Shown: one piece after another, positions 13,601 through 24,100 of the stretch
How positions within the stretch are numbered: the first letter of the stretch is position 1
How the letters are laid out: the number at the start of each line of letters is the position of its first letter
Assembly (NCBI RefSeq): GCF_001522545.3
Contig: NC_031768.1
Span: forward strand, 7,377,555 to 7,441,554
Length of the DNA stretch: 64,000 nucleotides
Direction of reading: 5' to 3'
Source: Parus major
Taxonomy: Eukaryota; Chordata; Aves; Passeriformes; Paridae
Position numbers and translations under genes: made by a program
Notes under the pieces: model-generated
Seen by the model: only the letters and a program-made list of their open reading frames with translations
Told to the model about the DNA's origin: nothing
Database searches by the model: none

Positions 13601-14345
13601 CTGAATTAAATAACAAAGAGTGGCTCTTCTCTTACGTGGTTTTGGCGTTACATGATATTGTTTAAAAGCATCTTCTCTGGTATTTTTTTTTCCCCAACAA
13701 AAAAGAACCACTACACTGTGATGTAATATATGAAAGCTTTTACTTTTCTTCTGAGAGCAAGGAACATGAGAAGCTGTTCAGGAAGTCAAGTACAATGAAC
13801 AGAGACCCGGATGCAGCTGCTCTGGAAGAGGTGATACCAGATTAAGCTGCTTTACCCAGAAAGTGCTTTTGCAGAACTGAGCAGAAACCGAACTCACAGA
13901 TGTAGTGTGGTTTTACCAATCTGTGTTTTACAATGGTTCTACAATGTGGTTCTGAGGAAGCTTCTGATATTAATCCAAGGCTTCTTATCCAAAACAGGTA
14001 TGCTTGAAAGAATTATGTCACTGCCTGGAAAGGGAGTTTTTTGCAATGCCATGCTCTCTAACCATATTTATTTTGCCAATACCACTGCCTTCATCCCTCA
14101 AAATATTGTTGTACTTCCAAACACACACACAAAAATGTCTAACTTAACTAGAGATCTCCAGAAATATACAGATTCAATTAATTCAGAAACACTATTTCTA
14201 AAGAACAAATTCCTTTATTTTTAGATAAAATTGACTGTTAATACCGTACCTGATTCTGCTGGAGGGGAGGCTGGGACTGTCCATCAGGAGCCTGGCCCTG
14301 GCTATCATTCCCTCCTACAGGAGAGCCACGAGTCGTGGCTGTCAT
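1509..14345 (-). CDS. USP9X: USP9X, N-terminal 438 codons (5' part of gene, partial)
   Basis: Nine minus-strand exons join in frame to 438 codons (1,314 nt), starting [12 protein letters not shown] and ending DLDNIWAAQ, which I recognise as the amino end of ubiquitin-specific protease 9X. The full protein is about 2,550 residues, so some 83% lies past position 1. USP9X is a cysteine-protease deubiquitinase that removes ubiquitin from many substrates (MCL1 and SMAD4 are known ones) and acts in apoptosis, TGF-beta signalling and neural development. The catalytic domain sits around residues 1550-1950 of the family and is not in this window. The visible part has a Gln/Pro/Ser-rich, acidic disordered stretch (residues about 1-75), followed by helical Armadillo/HEAT-like scaffold sequence from about residue 80. 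Every intron has GT...AG ends on the minus strand and the reading phase is preserved at each junction. No stop or frameshift was seen, so the gene looks intact here. The start is the first ATG in its exon with A at -3. Confidence 0.96.
1662..3247. other. USP9X intron 9
   Basis: 1,586 bp of AT-rich sequence between exons 10 and 9 with no recognisable repeat or gene. Confidence 0.8.
3248..3386 (-). CDS. USP9X: USP9X exon 9 (residues 341-387)
   Basis: 139 nt coding [20 protein letters not shown] then [20 protein letters not shown] and TAERMA, phase 2 in and phase 0 out. Acceptor TTTTTCTCACAG|GTT and donor ATGGCA|GTAAGT. The intron separating it from exon 8 is only 77 bp. Confidence 0.96.
3387..3463 (-). 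other. USP9X intron 8, 77 bp
   Basis: A near-minimal intron: donor GTAAGG, a T-rich stretch before TTTTTCTCACAG, and a plausible branch region around CTTACATTAAA. Both flanking exons are in phase across it. Confidence 0.9.
3464..3715 (-). CDS. USP9X: USP9X exon 8 (residues 257-341)
   Basis: 252 nt coding [20 protein letters not shown], then the Lys/Glu-rich helix [20 protein letters not shown], ending [11 protein letters not shown], phase 2 in and out. Acceptor TTTTTTAG|GCC and donor CTTAG|GTAAGG. It is the longest coding exon in the window and typical of an Armadillo-like helical array. Confidence 0.96.
4007..4122 (-). CDS. USP9X: USP9X exon 7 (residues 219-257)
   Basis: 116 nt coding [20 protein letters not shown] then [18 protein letters not shown], phase 0 in and phase 2 out (Lys codon AA|G). 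Acceptor TTTATTATAG|GGT and donor ATCAA|GTAAGT. Leucine/isoleucine-rich helical scaffold sequence. Confidence 0.96.
4123..5413. other. USP9X intron 6
   Basis: 1,291 bp intron dominated by two A/C-rich low-complexity blocks (about 4605-4735 and 4835-4975). Otherwise AT-rich unique sequence without an identifiable gene or transposon. Confidence 0.8.
4605..4735. repeat. A/C low-complexity tract with repeated C-runs
   Basis: C-runs of three to seven at 4606-4611, 4619-4621, 4628-4634, 4640-4643, 4680-4683, 4690-4692 and 4705-4711, separated by A-rich spacers. On the minus strand, which is the USP9X sense strand, these are G-runs separated by T, the pattern of potential G-quadruplexes in the pre-mRNA. 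A second A/C-rich block follows at about 4835-4975 with shorter C-runs. Confidence 0.85.
5414..5632 (-). CDS. USP9X: USP9X exon 6 (residues 146-218)
   Basis: 219 nt, exactly 73 codons, phase 0 at both ends, from [20 protein letters not shown] through [20 protein letters not shown] to PPDPRSPK. Acceptor TTAATTAACAG|AGA and donor CCAAAG|GTATGA. The segment around [20 protein letters not shown] is a loop that looks more variable than its neighbours, whereas the flanking helices are strongly USP9X-like. Confidence 0.96.
5963..6075 (-). CDS. USP9X: USP9X exon 5 (residues 108-145)
   Basis: 113 nt coding [20 protein letters not shown] then [17 protein letters not shown], phase 1 in and phase 0 out. 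Acceptor TTTTACATAG|GCC and donor ATTCAT|GTGAGTTT. A solo LTR begins only about 100 bp upstream of the acceptor in the direction of transcription, so the branch-point region of this exon borders repeat DNA. Confidence 0.95.
6172..6752 (+). mobile_element. Solo LTR of an avian endogenous retrovirus
   Basis: About 580 bp with the general layout of a long terminal repeat that is common in bird genomes: a TTGATTTGGGCTGGAAACAG-like 5' segment, a polyadenylation-type region near TTAAACTGTCTTTATCCC, and a 3' end GGGGTTACATCACAACA. No internal gag/pol/env sequence adjoins either side, so it appears to be a solo LTR left by recombination. It sits in USP9X intron 4, antisense to the gene. The left edge is approximate; a target-site duplication could not be fixed by eye. 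Confidence 0.7.
6753..10131. other. USP9X intron 4, remainder
   Basis: About 3.4 kb of AT-rich sequence between the solo LTR and exon 4. I recognised no repeat family, exon or RNA gene in it. Confidence 0.7.
10132..10211 (-). CDS. USP9X: USP9X exon 4 (residues 81-108)
   Basis: 80 nt coding [20 protein letters not shown] then IDLSKK, phase 2 in and phase 1 out. Acceptor TGAATATAG|GCC and donor AAAAAAG|GTAATT. It is separated from exon 3 by only 303 bp. The peptide is predicted helical and belongs to the amino-terminal scaffold. Confidence 0.95.
10515..10660 (-). CDS. USP9X: USP9X exon 3 (residues 33-81, acidic disordered stretch)
   Basis: 146 nt coding [19 protein letters not shown]... to DDMIN, phase 0 in and phase 2 out; the split Arg codon is AG|G. 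The acceptor reads CCTAATTTTAG|ACT and the donor AACAG|GTATTT. The peptide is Ser/Pro/Asp/Glu-rich with a DEQGQ-type motif, consistent with the unstructured amino tail of USP9X. The last dozen residues ([12 protein letters not shown]) begin the folded scaffold. Confidence 0.95.
10661..11264. other. USP9X intron 2, exon-3-proximal part
   Basis: About 600 bp of AT-rich sequence with no recognised element. Confidence 0.7.
11265..11440 (+). mobile_element. LTR, 5' segment (interrupted by a CR1 copy)
   Basis: This segment resembles the first third of the LTR at 6.2 kb: a TTTGATTTGTGACCAAAACA-type stretch, then GGTAACACACCGGTGTTTTG, then a GTGAACAGTGCTGGCACA region. The similarity stops near 11,440, where LINE sequence begins, and resumes at about 13,190. 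Divergence from the 6.2-kb copy is substantial, so the element is old. Confidence 0.6.
11445..13180 (+). mobile_element. CR1 LINE fragment with decayed reverse transcriptase
   Basis: Degenerate CR1 ORF2 in the plus direction. Landmarks in order: [20 protein letters not shown] peptide (11521 on), the reverse-transcriptase stretch [20 protein letters not shown] (from about 12235), the position of the catalytic Asp pair, then a CR1-type carboxyl end and 3' region to about 13180. The reading frame is broken by several stops and shifts. At the expected Asp-Asp motif the frame reads F-S-G-N (12343-12354), so the active site is lost. The fragment is 5'-truncated, as CR1 copies usually are, and lies inside an older LTR. 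Confidence 0.85.
13186..13526 (+). mobile_element. LTR, 3' segment (interrupted by a CR1 copy)
   Basis: Continues the LTR whose 5' part ends near 11,440: a GGGAGAGGACACAGCCGGGA region, a polyadenylation-type region ATTAAACTGCATTTATCTCA with TTTCTCGCTTTTTCCCATCC, and an end at CCTACCACACA. Same orientation as the 5' segment. Taken together the two parts make one LTR of roughly 520 bp plus the CR1 insert. Confidence 0.6.
13527..14249. other. USP9X intron 2, exon-2-proximal part
   Basis: About 720 bp between the split LTR and exon 2; no recognisable gene or repeat. An open frame at 13907-14224 has no family features and is antisense to USP9X. Confidence 0.7.
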
Positions 14346-14377
14346 ACTCGACACAGGGCAGATCTTTGCAATTTTGT
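14250..14377 (-). CDS. USP9X: USP9X exon 2: 5'UTR end plus first 32 codons
   Basis: The start codon is the complement of 14345-14343. Thirty-two codons follow, rich in Gln, Pro and Gly ([18 protein letters not shown]...), and end at a donor reading CAG|GTACGG on the minus strand (intron begins at 14249). The exon ends in phase 0. The 5' limit is less certain. An acceptor ending ATAAGCAG, preceded by a TTTCTTCTCTC pyrimidine tract, would put the exon start at 14377 and leave 32 nt of 5'UTR with no upstream ATG. A second AG ten bases into this exon is an alternative. Confidence 0.9.
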
Positions 14378-17300
14378 CTGCTTATGTAGTTGATGTGAGA
14401 GAAGAAATTATAGTCCACTTAGTAAAGTTGAAGTACCAGCATATGCTTGCCTTAAAAAGCTCCAACTCAAGAACATGCCATCTTGCAGAGACCATTGCAT
14501 AACCTGGAGGGGAAAAAAAAAGACAATATCCTGTATTAACACATGCGTGGAAACACAATCCACATCTGGAAAAGAACATTACAGAAACTGATACATTGCT
14601 ACAGAGAATCTTCTAGTTTAGACTTAGTATTTCTTTTTATTGAATACAACCGACAAAGTAACATTTAAAATATTTAACATTATTTTTATGTTATAAGTAA
14701 AAATTACATTTATAATCACCTTTATACCTTGAGAAATTGACACACACTCCAAATGTGTGGCTGTTTACTCTGTGTTCAGAGTAAATGTGTGCAGCTGTTC
14801 ACTCTGCCTCTTCTGTGCCTGAATTCCTACAGTAGATTCTCCATCTGAATTCATGGTGCTGCTCAAGGTCTATGTAGAAATGACCTGATTAAGAGCCTGA
14901 AAAGCCAAATTTGTAATCTTTTCCAATACTCTCCTCCTGACACTGTCTAACTGCAGATGTCAGAGGGAGTTAAGAGACTGATTCTACCTCAGCTGAGACT
15001 AATAAGAGACGCTGCAGCCAAACTCCTCTTAGCAGATCAGTATTCACCCAGGGAATTTGACCTGTACTCCCCTTGTCCAGCACGTGCCTATGAAAGCCTG
15101 GGTCCACTGCCCTTTCAGTTCCACTACAAAGCCCATCACATCCCCACCAAGAGGTTTAGCAGATTATATGAGGAAAATCGTGACATCAGATTTGTTGAAC
15201 TTGTAATGGTATACCAATAGTTCCATATTCATTGTGTTTCAACTTCAGTGTGTTATATACAAAGAGCTGCATTAAGTTATAACAGTGATTCCACTTTATA
15301 CCATAAGGCATTGTATAACCACGGAAGCTGAAATGTAATTTCCCAGAGCAACTCAGACTTCCAAGCACCACATAAAACAAAAGCAGTTCTCACAAAGTTA
15401 AAAAGCCAAGTAAGGTGATACAAAGAGTTGTATGAGCTTCCAGCAAGATGCATTTGGCAGTGCTGAGTTCCTGATCCAATCACCAAAACCACAAGTTAAC
15501 AACTGGAGTGAAATTTCTGTTGTAACACTCTGCATATTCCTAAGTGTTTTATTATGATGTCTCATCTCAAGTTAAGTTTCAATGCTGTTATCTTCCTCCA
15601 AGACATTTTAAAATCTTTTCTTATATTGTATGAATTTGCAAGGCATTACATATACAATAAAAATTGACTGAATACACTCTAACTCCTCTGCCCAGTCTCC
15701 AATATTAACAGCATCAACAAACTTAGAGATCGCTAATAATGTCACTAGAATAATGTTCAATTTTGAATAAAATTGTATTGCTTCAAAACACTCCATTGTA
15801 ATCCATCTCTAGCTTTCATAATTCATATTCATAAGGCTTAGTAAGCCTACTAAGTCCAGAACAAATGCATTACCAACTTAAAACTTTCATTAGGAAGAAA
15901 CTGATTTTTGAAATGCAATTTTTAAAATTAATGTATTTGGTATTTAATCCATTTTTTAAAATGCCTTCCTGAGTACTTAGTTGTTTTCTACTAATGTTTA
16001 TAAAGATCACTAAGCAGAACGTACCAGCAGGAGTAAGTTTCCTGTCACATATATATACATATACACTCACTGCAGTCTACTGCAGTTCAATGCAGTTGGT
16101 TCCCCTGCACTACCTGATGGAAGTTTCGAGGTACTCACATAAACCAGTGAAATCCAACTGCTGCCAACTCACACTGCACCCTTCTGCAGCCCTAAGCCAA
16201 CCACCACAACAAACCTCCTTTAATCACAACCATTCTTCCTTAACAGGGCTGGGTCACACAACAGCCACATAAAAAACTTGTGCTGGCACATGGATCAAGG
16301 TAGCAAAGAAGCAGGAAAAGGGTAAAAAAACAGCTCATTTCAGCAGCAGTCCTAGTCCAGGCTGGCTTAATGTGCAGGCAGAAGTGTCCACCAGCAGCAG
16401 CAGCTCCACAATGGGTGATGCCAAGGACAAGCTGCTTGATTTAATCTCTTCCTTATTCTAATGCTTTGGTCTGAATTACATTAAGTGAGCTGGTTCAGAG
16501 TACAAAAAGAAACAACAACAAAACCCCACCAAATGTACAGACTGATCATTTTTTAGTTCCTTTAATTATCTGAAGTGGTGCACTACAAGGCCACACAGTA
16601 CTCACCCTAATGCCAGCCAGGGAACTAGGACAAACTGCAGCTCTCCTGTAAGACTGACTGACATGAGTGTGAATTTACCCTCAGATTTTGCCTCTGCAAT
16701 TAGCTGAAGGATGTGGGCAAAGCATTCTTGTAAATTCCATTCTGCTGAAGGCAAGTAGCACAACTTAACCAGGAAATCCAAGAAAGGTACTACTGAAATA
16801 GCCAATTTATTCAAAATGATATTCATAGAATGAAACAAAATTCAAGAAAAATACTATGAATATTGTAGATGCAGGTAAATACAAAACATTTACATGAGGG
16901 ACTAATCTATGTTTTTCTTCCTCTAATTTAGGGATTGTTTGCTTAAGAGTCTAATAATGATTCTCCATGTATATTACTTGAATTACATTCCCAGGAAAGT
17001 GTATCTCAGGGCTTCCACAGAATTTCACTTGTCTTAGTCATGTCCATTAGGCAAGGCCAACTTCCTGAGTGAGTTCATCACTTCTCCCTCCACATTTGTG
17101 TGATGTCCTCAAGACAAACAATAGTAACTTCAAGTTATGCTGCAGCTAACTAAAAACTTTCCATCTCCAATAAATCATCTGACTGTTTCTTGTAGTATCT
17201 GCATGTTCTCAGTTCCAGGGATATCCTTTTAAAGGTATCTTCCTTTTAATTACAGAATGTACAAATGTACTTTCATTAATACAATCATAATCCAATTCAT

Positions 17301-17732
17301 GCAATTTAAACTGTATTAGAAGGCAGTGGTTTACTAGTCCTGTTTTCAGCCACTCATTTACCATTTATGTTACAGAGAAAGCATCAAACTGCATTTAAAC
17401 ACCACTGCTTTAATCTCTCTAGAACAAATTAACCATGAAACTTTGAATTCCCATCACTTCTTTAATTCAGACTACTCAATTTCAATTTTTTAGTTACAAC
17501 ACACAAAGGCAGTTTTGCTCAGCTCAAAAATAGCCTTTATACCCATTTATAATTAATTTGATAATTTATAAACAAATGCAAACTGATGCAGTGACATATT
17601 GGTTTTAAGTGTACAGACAGCCCAACAGAAAAATTCAAACTGCCTGTATCCAGCTGAATTCTAATGGATACTCTATGTTAGTTTTTATATACATCTTATT
17701 TCTACTATTTCTGATTTCAGATTCAGCATACT
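14378..17732. other. USP9X intron 1, exon-2-proximal 3.3 kb
   Basis: Mostly AT-rich unique sequence. It holds a perfect 9-bp-stem hairpin at 14764-14785 and an 87-codon plus-strand open frame at 14957-15220 (see findings). No known gene was identified. Confidence 0.7.
14957..15220 (+). other. Unassigned 87-codon open frame, possibly LINE-derived
   Basis: The frame begins MSEGVKRLILPQLRLIRDAA and includes AKLLLADQYSPREFDLYSP and ESLGPLPFQFHYKAHHI. The order 'L-R-x-I-R-x-A-A-A-K-L-L ... S-L-x-x-L-P-x-x-F-x-x-x-K' resembles the carboxyl-terminal region that follows the reverse transcriptase in L2-type LINEs. This is a pattern impression only. There is no promoter, splice or expression evidence, and it lies antisense inside an intron. 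It could equally be a chance frame. Confidence 0.2.
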
Positions 17733-18440
17733 ATCCCAGAATCAACAAAATATGCAAGCTGGAAAGTCCCCCACAAGGATCATCAAGTCCAACTCCTGGG
17801 CTGGTACAGAACCATCCCCAGGAGTCACACCATGTGCCCAAGAATATTGACCAAATTTTTCTTGATCTCTGTCAGGCTGGTGCTGTGACCACTGCCCTGG
17901 GGATGGTGCCCAACCTCCCTCTGGGGAAAGAACCTTTTTCTAACATCCAACCTAAAACTCTCCTGACACAACTTCAGGCCGTTCCCTCGGGTCCTGTCAC
18001 TGTCACCACAGAGCAGAGAGCCTGCTGCTCCTCTTCCCCACACAAGGAAGCTGTAACTGCAGTAAGGTCTTCCCTCAGCTTCCTCCAGGCTGAACAGACC
18101 AAGTGCCCTCAGCTGCTCCTCAGACAGCTTCCCCTCAAAGCCCTTCACCACCCTCATGTCCCTCCTTTGGACATTCTCTAACAACATCTTTCTTACATTG
18201 TTGTGCACCAACATAGGGTGAGGTTGCCACAGAACAGAGCCGGACAATCCCATCCCTTGCCCGGCTGATGATGCTGGGCCTGATACCCCTCAGGACAGGG
18301 ATGTCCCTCCTGGCTGCCGGGCACTGCTGACCCACATTCAACTCTCCATTGACCAGGACTCCCATGTCCCTTTCTGCAGTACTGCCTCATTCCCCAGTCT
18401 GTCCACACACCCAGGGCTGCCCAGGTACAAGCCACATTAA
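17733..18440 (-). mobile_element. CR1 LINE fragment, antisense to plus strand
   Basis: About 700 bp with the CR1 3' end on the left (ATCCCAGAATCAACAAAA, then ATCATCAAGTCCAACTCC) and coding-region remnants to the right. On the minus strand a 142-codon frame (18253-17825) contains the LRALGLFSLEEAEGR-type motif of the CR1 carboxyl end. It lies in the same direction as USP9X transcription. Frames are broken, so it is a dead copy. The plus-strand 190-codon frame over it is only the antisense shadow. Confidence 0.85.
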
Positions 18441-20754
18441 AAATTACCACCACTACCCAAAGCTTTGAATGGATGTTTTAACACAGGGTCCATAAGAAGG
18501 CAGAACCCTGTTAAAGTGATAAACTCACTCCTCCACTGCTAATCAAACAGTGTGTGAGGCTATGAAAACTGAGTCAAGTGAATTCCACTAACACTTGCTT
18601 TTGATGCCAACTGAGATAATTCCCATTTGACATGCTTTTCCCATTTCTTTATGTCACCCTGATCCATCATAAGTGAAAGCCAGTTTTTGCTCCACCTAAC
18701 TCCTTGGAATTTCAGTAGCCTGAAAGACTACTGAAAAAGAAGGACTACAGAAAAAGACAACTATAGATTTTTTGACGCCGTATGGCCCCCATTCAGAAGG
18801 CACCACCCAGTGCAAGCAGCATTCCAGGAGCCCCTGCTGCCCACACAGAGGACACCAGGGACAGCACTGTCCTCCAGGAGGGGCCTCTGCTTCCAGGTTC
18901 AACCATCCAGTACAGTTGCACACCTGAACCTCACCTCAACTTCCACAGTCTGCAATCTTCATGCCTACACGGCAGAGTAGGTTAATTTTGTTTTGGGGAG
19001 AAATCAAGCACCTTTTCAAAAGCCAGGGATAAAAAATCAGATGTGGCTTCCTGGATAAGTAGTAGGTAAGAAGCAAATATGTACCCAATACTATGTTACC
19101 GGATAACATGTTACAGCAAACACAAAGGATAGCATATTGGCATGCAGTGATAATGGAACAATTTTCTAACACAGCTGACTTCCAGAATGGCCTTCATTTG
19201 AGTTTCAAAAAGTCTCCTCTACAAAAGTAAATTAAATACCCCTATACATACAGCCCTTTTCCCTGAATTAGATACTTCTAATACAGTCTCAGAAAAAAAC
19301 AAATGCAAGGTGCCAGATGACAGAGGCAGACCTCAAAATACATTGTATTTTCATGAACATTACCCTAAGCCCTATCTAGGAGGACAGGCCTATTTTTCCT
19401 TTAACTTAAGTATTCTGGTTATACACAAGTGAGGACATATGTCACAAAAATCTACTTCGCCATGTGGTAACAATGAATCCCAGAGCAAGAGTCTGCTCAA
19501 TATGTAACAACAGAGCTTTCTAACAACCAAACAGCAATTTATTTACAGAATAATGTTCCCATGAAACAGGAGCTCACAGACGTGCTTCACCACAAGTACT
19601 GCAAAAAGGCTTAACAGCAGCAATACAAACTTGGGGTTGAAAAGTATCACTGATTTGTTTCATACAGGATTCTAGGACCTGCCTTCTTAAAACCTTAATA
19701 AGTACTGACTCATCACAAGGATTATGATGTGATTCTAGTTTAAAAATTCTAGACTTCTACCCTATTCCTTTATTTCAACCAGAATGACTTCTCAACCAGA
19801 AACACCTCCCCCAAATCTGTAACACTAACCTAATTCAGTAGTTACAATATATACACACCCCCACACATTTTCCATTTTCTTTCCTGCCTGTGCCTTGTAT
19901 CTTTCAGGAAGGAGGAAATTATTTACATAATCAGAATAGAGAACTGGAGGTCACAGCTTTTCACTCATTAACACTGACATGCACTGAAAGTGAAATGCAT
20001 TCAATGATTAATGCAAAACCTTTCATTAAGCTACTATTCAGTAGAGCAAGAAGTATCTAACTTTCAACATTTAAAAAATACCTGATAAGCAGCAATCAGA
20101 AAATGTTATATCAAATGGCATATATTAAAAAAAAACAACAACAAAAAAAAAAACCCAAAAACCTTTAAATTTCTCCTAAAGGAGTGTATAAGAGACTTGG
20201 TATCATGTTCCAACATTAGTTTAAAGCAATGAATGTCTTAATGGTACAGTACGAGACAAAATTTGAGTAACTTAATGGTTACAAACTAAAACTATTCTCA
20301 TTGAAAAATAGGGCACTTCAAGTAACCTTTTTTGGTGACGGTTCTACATCTGAAATTAAGTCAATTGACAGCATACGTTTCTGGAACATTAAGAACATCC
20401 ATGTAAACATATAATTCTATTTGTCCTCAAATTCACATAAAATAAAATGAAACATACTTCAGTTCTTTCAGGACTCTTTTCTTTTTAATTTCAAAACTTG
20501 GTGTTGGGACTAAGCTCAGCTAAGATACATCTACTTAACAGTATCCAGCTTCACCTTGTACAAGATGCTCCTACATGCAGCACTCACATGAGTTTAAGCA
20601 AGTAGTAAGAGCAGAGAAAGTCAACTTCTGAACTTGGAGCCCAAGAAATTCTCGTCAAAACAAACTGTATTCAAGTCAAGGCTGACAACGGGATCTTGAT
20701 CTGCACATCAAGGCAACAGAGCTGACATACTCAAAACATTAACTTGTTTCATAT
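18441..20754. other. USP9X intron 1 segment
   Basis: About 2.3 kb of unique-looking AT-rich sequence with an A-rich run at 20128-20160. No gene or repeat family recognised. Confidence 0.7.
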
Positions 20755-21120
20755 CATCACAGAATGGTTTTGGCTGGAAAGGACTTCATTGATCATCCAG
20801 TTCCAGCCCCCTGCCATGGACAGGACACCTTCCACTAGACCAGGCTGTTCCCTTGATCCAACCTGGCCTTGAACACTTCCAGGGATGGTGCATCCACAAC
20901 TCTGGGCAACCTGTGCCAGTGCTTCACTACAGGAAATTATTTCTTCCTAACATCTACTCTGAACCTACTCTCAGTTTAAAGCCATTCTCTCTGTCCTGTC
21001 ACCACATGCCTTTGCTTTAAGTCCCCTCTCAATACTAGGAGGGGTTCAACAGTCTCCCCAGAGCCTTCTCCAGACTGAACAGCCCCAAGCCTGTCAGTGC
21101 ATCTTCAGAGGAGAGCTGCT
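20755..21120 (-). mobile_element. CR1 LINE 3' fragment
   Basis: Starts with the hallmark CR1 3' terminus in reverse (TCACAGAATGGTTTTGGCTG) and runs about 365 bp into the carboxyl-terminal coding remnant, including the LTGLGLFSLEKALGRLL-type peptide on the minus strand. Strongly 5'-truncated. Confidence 0.9.
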
Positions 21121-24100
21121 TCCATGTGGAGTAACTTCTCAAAAGACTTAAATAAAAAAGAAAACCATTTACATCAAAGGACTGTCTTGCTTCAAAGCAG
21201 TAATTGCTGAAGGCCAGGCCCTGAAAGGGAACTGGAGAGCAGCAGCAAGTGTCCTTCTCCAAAAGACATTCACCTGCCAATAATTCTTGGGACATATAAC
21301 AGTCAGACAGTGCACCCCTGGTTACTTACAGCACATGATGCTTTTTTGCAAATAATGTAATGAAAGGACAGGCCTTTAGATCATACACTTAGTTCTGGCT
21401 ACCAGAAGGAAAAAGCAGTTTCAGTTCCTGTTCTGAAGAAGTGTTTTGCTCATGTGACAGTAAACAGAGGTGAATTCAAATATATGGCACCCAGTCAATG
21501 CCTTACACAAAAGCCTACCAAATGATAAGACAATTAACTGAGTTGCCCTCAGGGAGCTGTGGCCCTGCTGTCCTGCTTTTTCACAGATGCACATCCCAGG
21601 CTGCTATCAAAGTGCTGAGCGTGACTGGGCCTCTCATCCTGTACAACCACTCCTTCACTCTCAGGAGCTTTCACTGGGAGTTATACTGGTTCAACTGGTA
21701 TCAAAATACACTCTCAAAGATATTTAGTATATCTCAGTGACAGAAGGAAGAGGGACATAAATGTACAGTCCCTGAAATTCTATTATTTTATAATAATAAT
21801 TATATAATATAATATTAAATTTTATTAGTAGTAGTAGTAGTAGGTTTTGGTGGTTTTTTGGGGTTTTTTTGGTTTTTTGTTTGTTTTTTTTTTTACTGGT
21901 CTAAACATTTCCCAGCAATGAAGAAACTACATTCACAGCACTGGTAAGTAGCTTAATAATATAATAGGGTTTTATGGTGGGAGATGAAAATTTTAGTTGT
22001 GACAGTAAGAAAACCCAGACTTTTCAAGAACAGAACCCAGTAAACATAAAAAGCACTGGTAAATGCACACTCTGGAACCTAAGAAAAGCAAAGTTACTTC
22101 AATCTACTAAATGCAAAAATCTATTTTAAAATGCTTAAATGTTTTGAACCATAACTTTCACTTACTATAAAGCCCTTTTCTTGAATTCCCAATGAACATG
22201 CGAAGAAGTGGATAAGACTTCCTTTTACCTTGTAAATTTAACAGAATTAATTTAATTTAATTTAACAGAACAAGCTACAACAAGAAACATCTTCAAAACT
22301 AAAACAAAAAAAATATTAAAGAACTTCAGTATATAATTTGTTTCAGTCAGACACGATTCACACTGCTGTATTTTTTTCCAATTATGCTATAGTTTATTTA
22401 TGCACAAAGCTGTCCTCCCACAAGAAAAAAAACATGGTCTTGGCAATAGAGCCATTTAAGATTGAGTTGATACTTCAGGTCCAACTGCAAATCCAGTTCT
22501 TTTTGGACAGCTGTAGAAAGAACAGTTCAGGCAAAGACAAGGAATACATTCGCAGCTGGTAATCCATCATCTCTGGAGTAATTGTTATTGTATCATTATA
22601 TCTATCACTACTCCAAGAAAATAGTATGTCTAAAGTTTGCACTGAAGACTGATTAAATGCCCATGGTCTCTTACTTCTGATTATTAAATCCATAGTTTGG
22701 TCCTAGACTCATCCAATTCAAAAATGGATGTGAGCGCTACCTCTGCAAGCTGTAAAGCAAAGTTCACTGTCCAATACACTTAAGCATAAAACAGTCCCAA
22801 TGTTCTGGGAATGCATTCTGCATCCTCCCTTTTCACTTGGTACAAAGAACACTTTTACTGAGTATGTTACTCTTTATCATTTGTGCTTTAGGAGTTACAT
22901 TTAAAGATGGTTTCTCTGTATGCACATTGCTTTTAATTGAAAGTGTATCTATATATAGGTGGTAGTGCTATCAGCTGCTTTTCTTAGCCCGACGGGCTAA
23001 TTCAGGAGGTCAAATGTTTTCTTGCATCACAAGCTAGAAGACCTGCAAAACACAAGTTTTAGATGTATTGGTTCTGTTCCTGAAGTCCACAGATTAAAAG
23101 CTCCTAGCTCAAAATAATGCCTTACTGTATTTATAATTTGGGGCTTCAGAACCAAGGAGAAGATACCATGTCATGTGTAGGAAATGCTGTACCTCTTCTC
23201 AAAAACTGGAGGAAAAGATACGTTCTCCTGCTTTTGCCGATTTTGTTTGTTTGCCAGATTGGCAGTTCTGATTTTTTTGAAAGGAAAGTGCCTGTTAAAA
23301 GTACAGTTTGTGTACTGCTGATTTCTCAGTTCTTTTTCTTTGAGAAGTCCAAAAGTCAGAGATAATAGAAACAGCAATCTTAAAAGGACATTTTTATTCC
23401 CTAACTGGAAGGGAGTAGACAAATAGTTGCAAACCCCAGAACAGCCAGGCTACCTTGGCAATGGATGGTCTCTTATGTTCTGTTATGGGCTCAGATATTT
23501 GATTCATCCCACTACACTCTCATCTCACTGGAGCAGCAAATTGGTGTGGAGGAAGAACTTTCTGGCTACTACTTACTTGTTTCAGAAATTTCTTATCAGT
23601 TTTGTGACCAAAATGATATGTTTCTATTAAAAAGACAGTGCTAAGATTTATTCTTGCTACAAACATACAATTGTGGTGTTCACAGGCAGATGCTTTTGTA
23701 AAATAACTGTGCTTTTTTTGTCATGTTCACCAATTCATATGAAGTTTTCTGTATGTGCTTTTTTCCTAGGTAAATGACCTGACACTTGGCTGCTTTAGTG
23801 CACATTTTATTGTGCCAAGCTTACCAGATAACTTGTATTACTCTGCAATGCATTCTCACTGTTTGTCACCCCATTTGTTTGGGTGCCATGTGCAAGATTT
23901 ATTAGTAATTTTATAGTTTTATGTATATAATTTGTCATATATAAACAGTATGCAACAGTGAATTGCTAGGTGAAGGGTTTGGCTAGAAATGTGTTCCTGT
24001 TTGTTAAAATCATGTTAATAATTCTGGTTTCACTCCGTAAAGGTTAATTTTTTTTTTTTTTATCTCTATGTTTTTCCTGTAAATTTAATCAGACAAGCAT

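Noticed and set aside
17609..18181. 190-codon plus-strand frame
   Set aside because: It is the antisense of a CR1 fragment.
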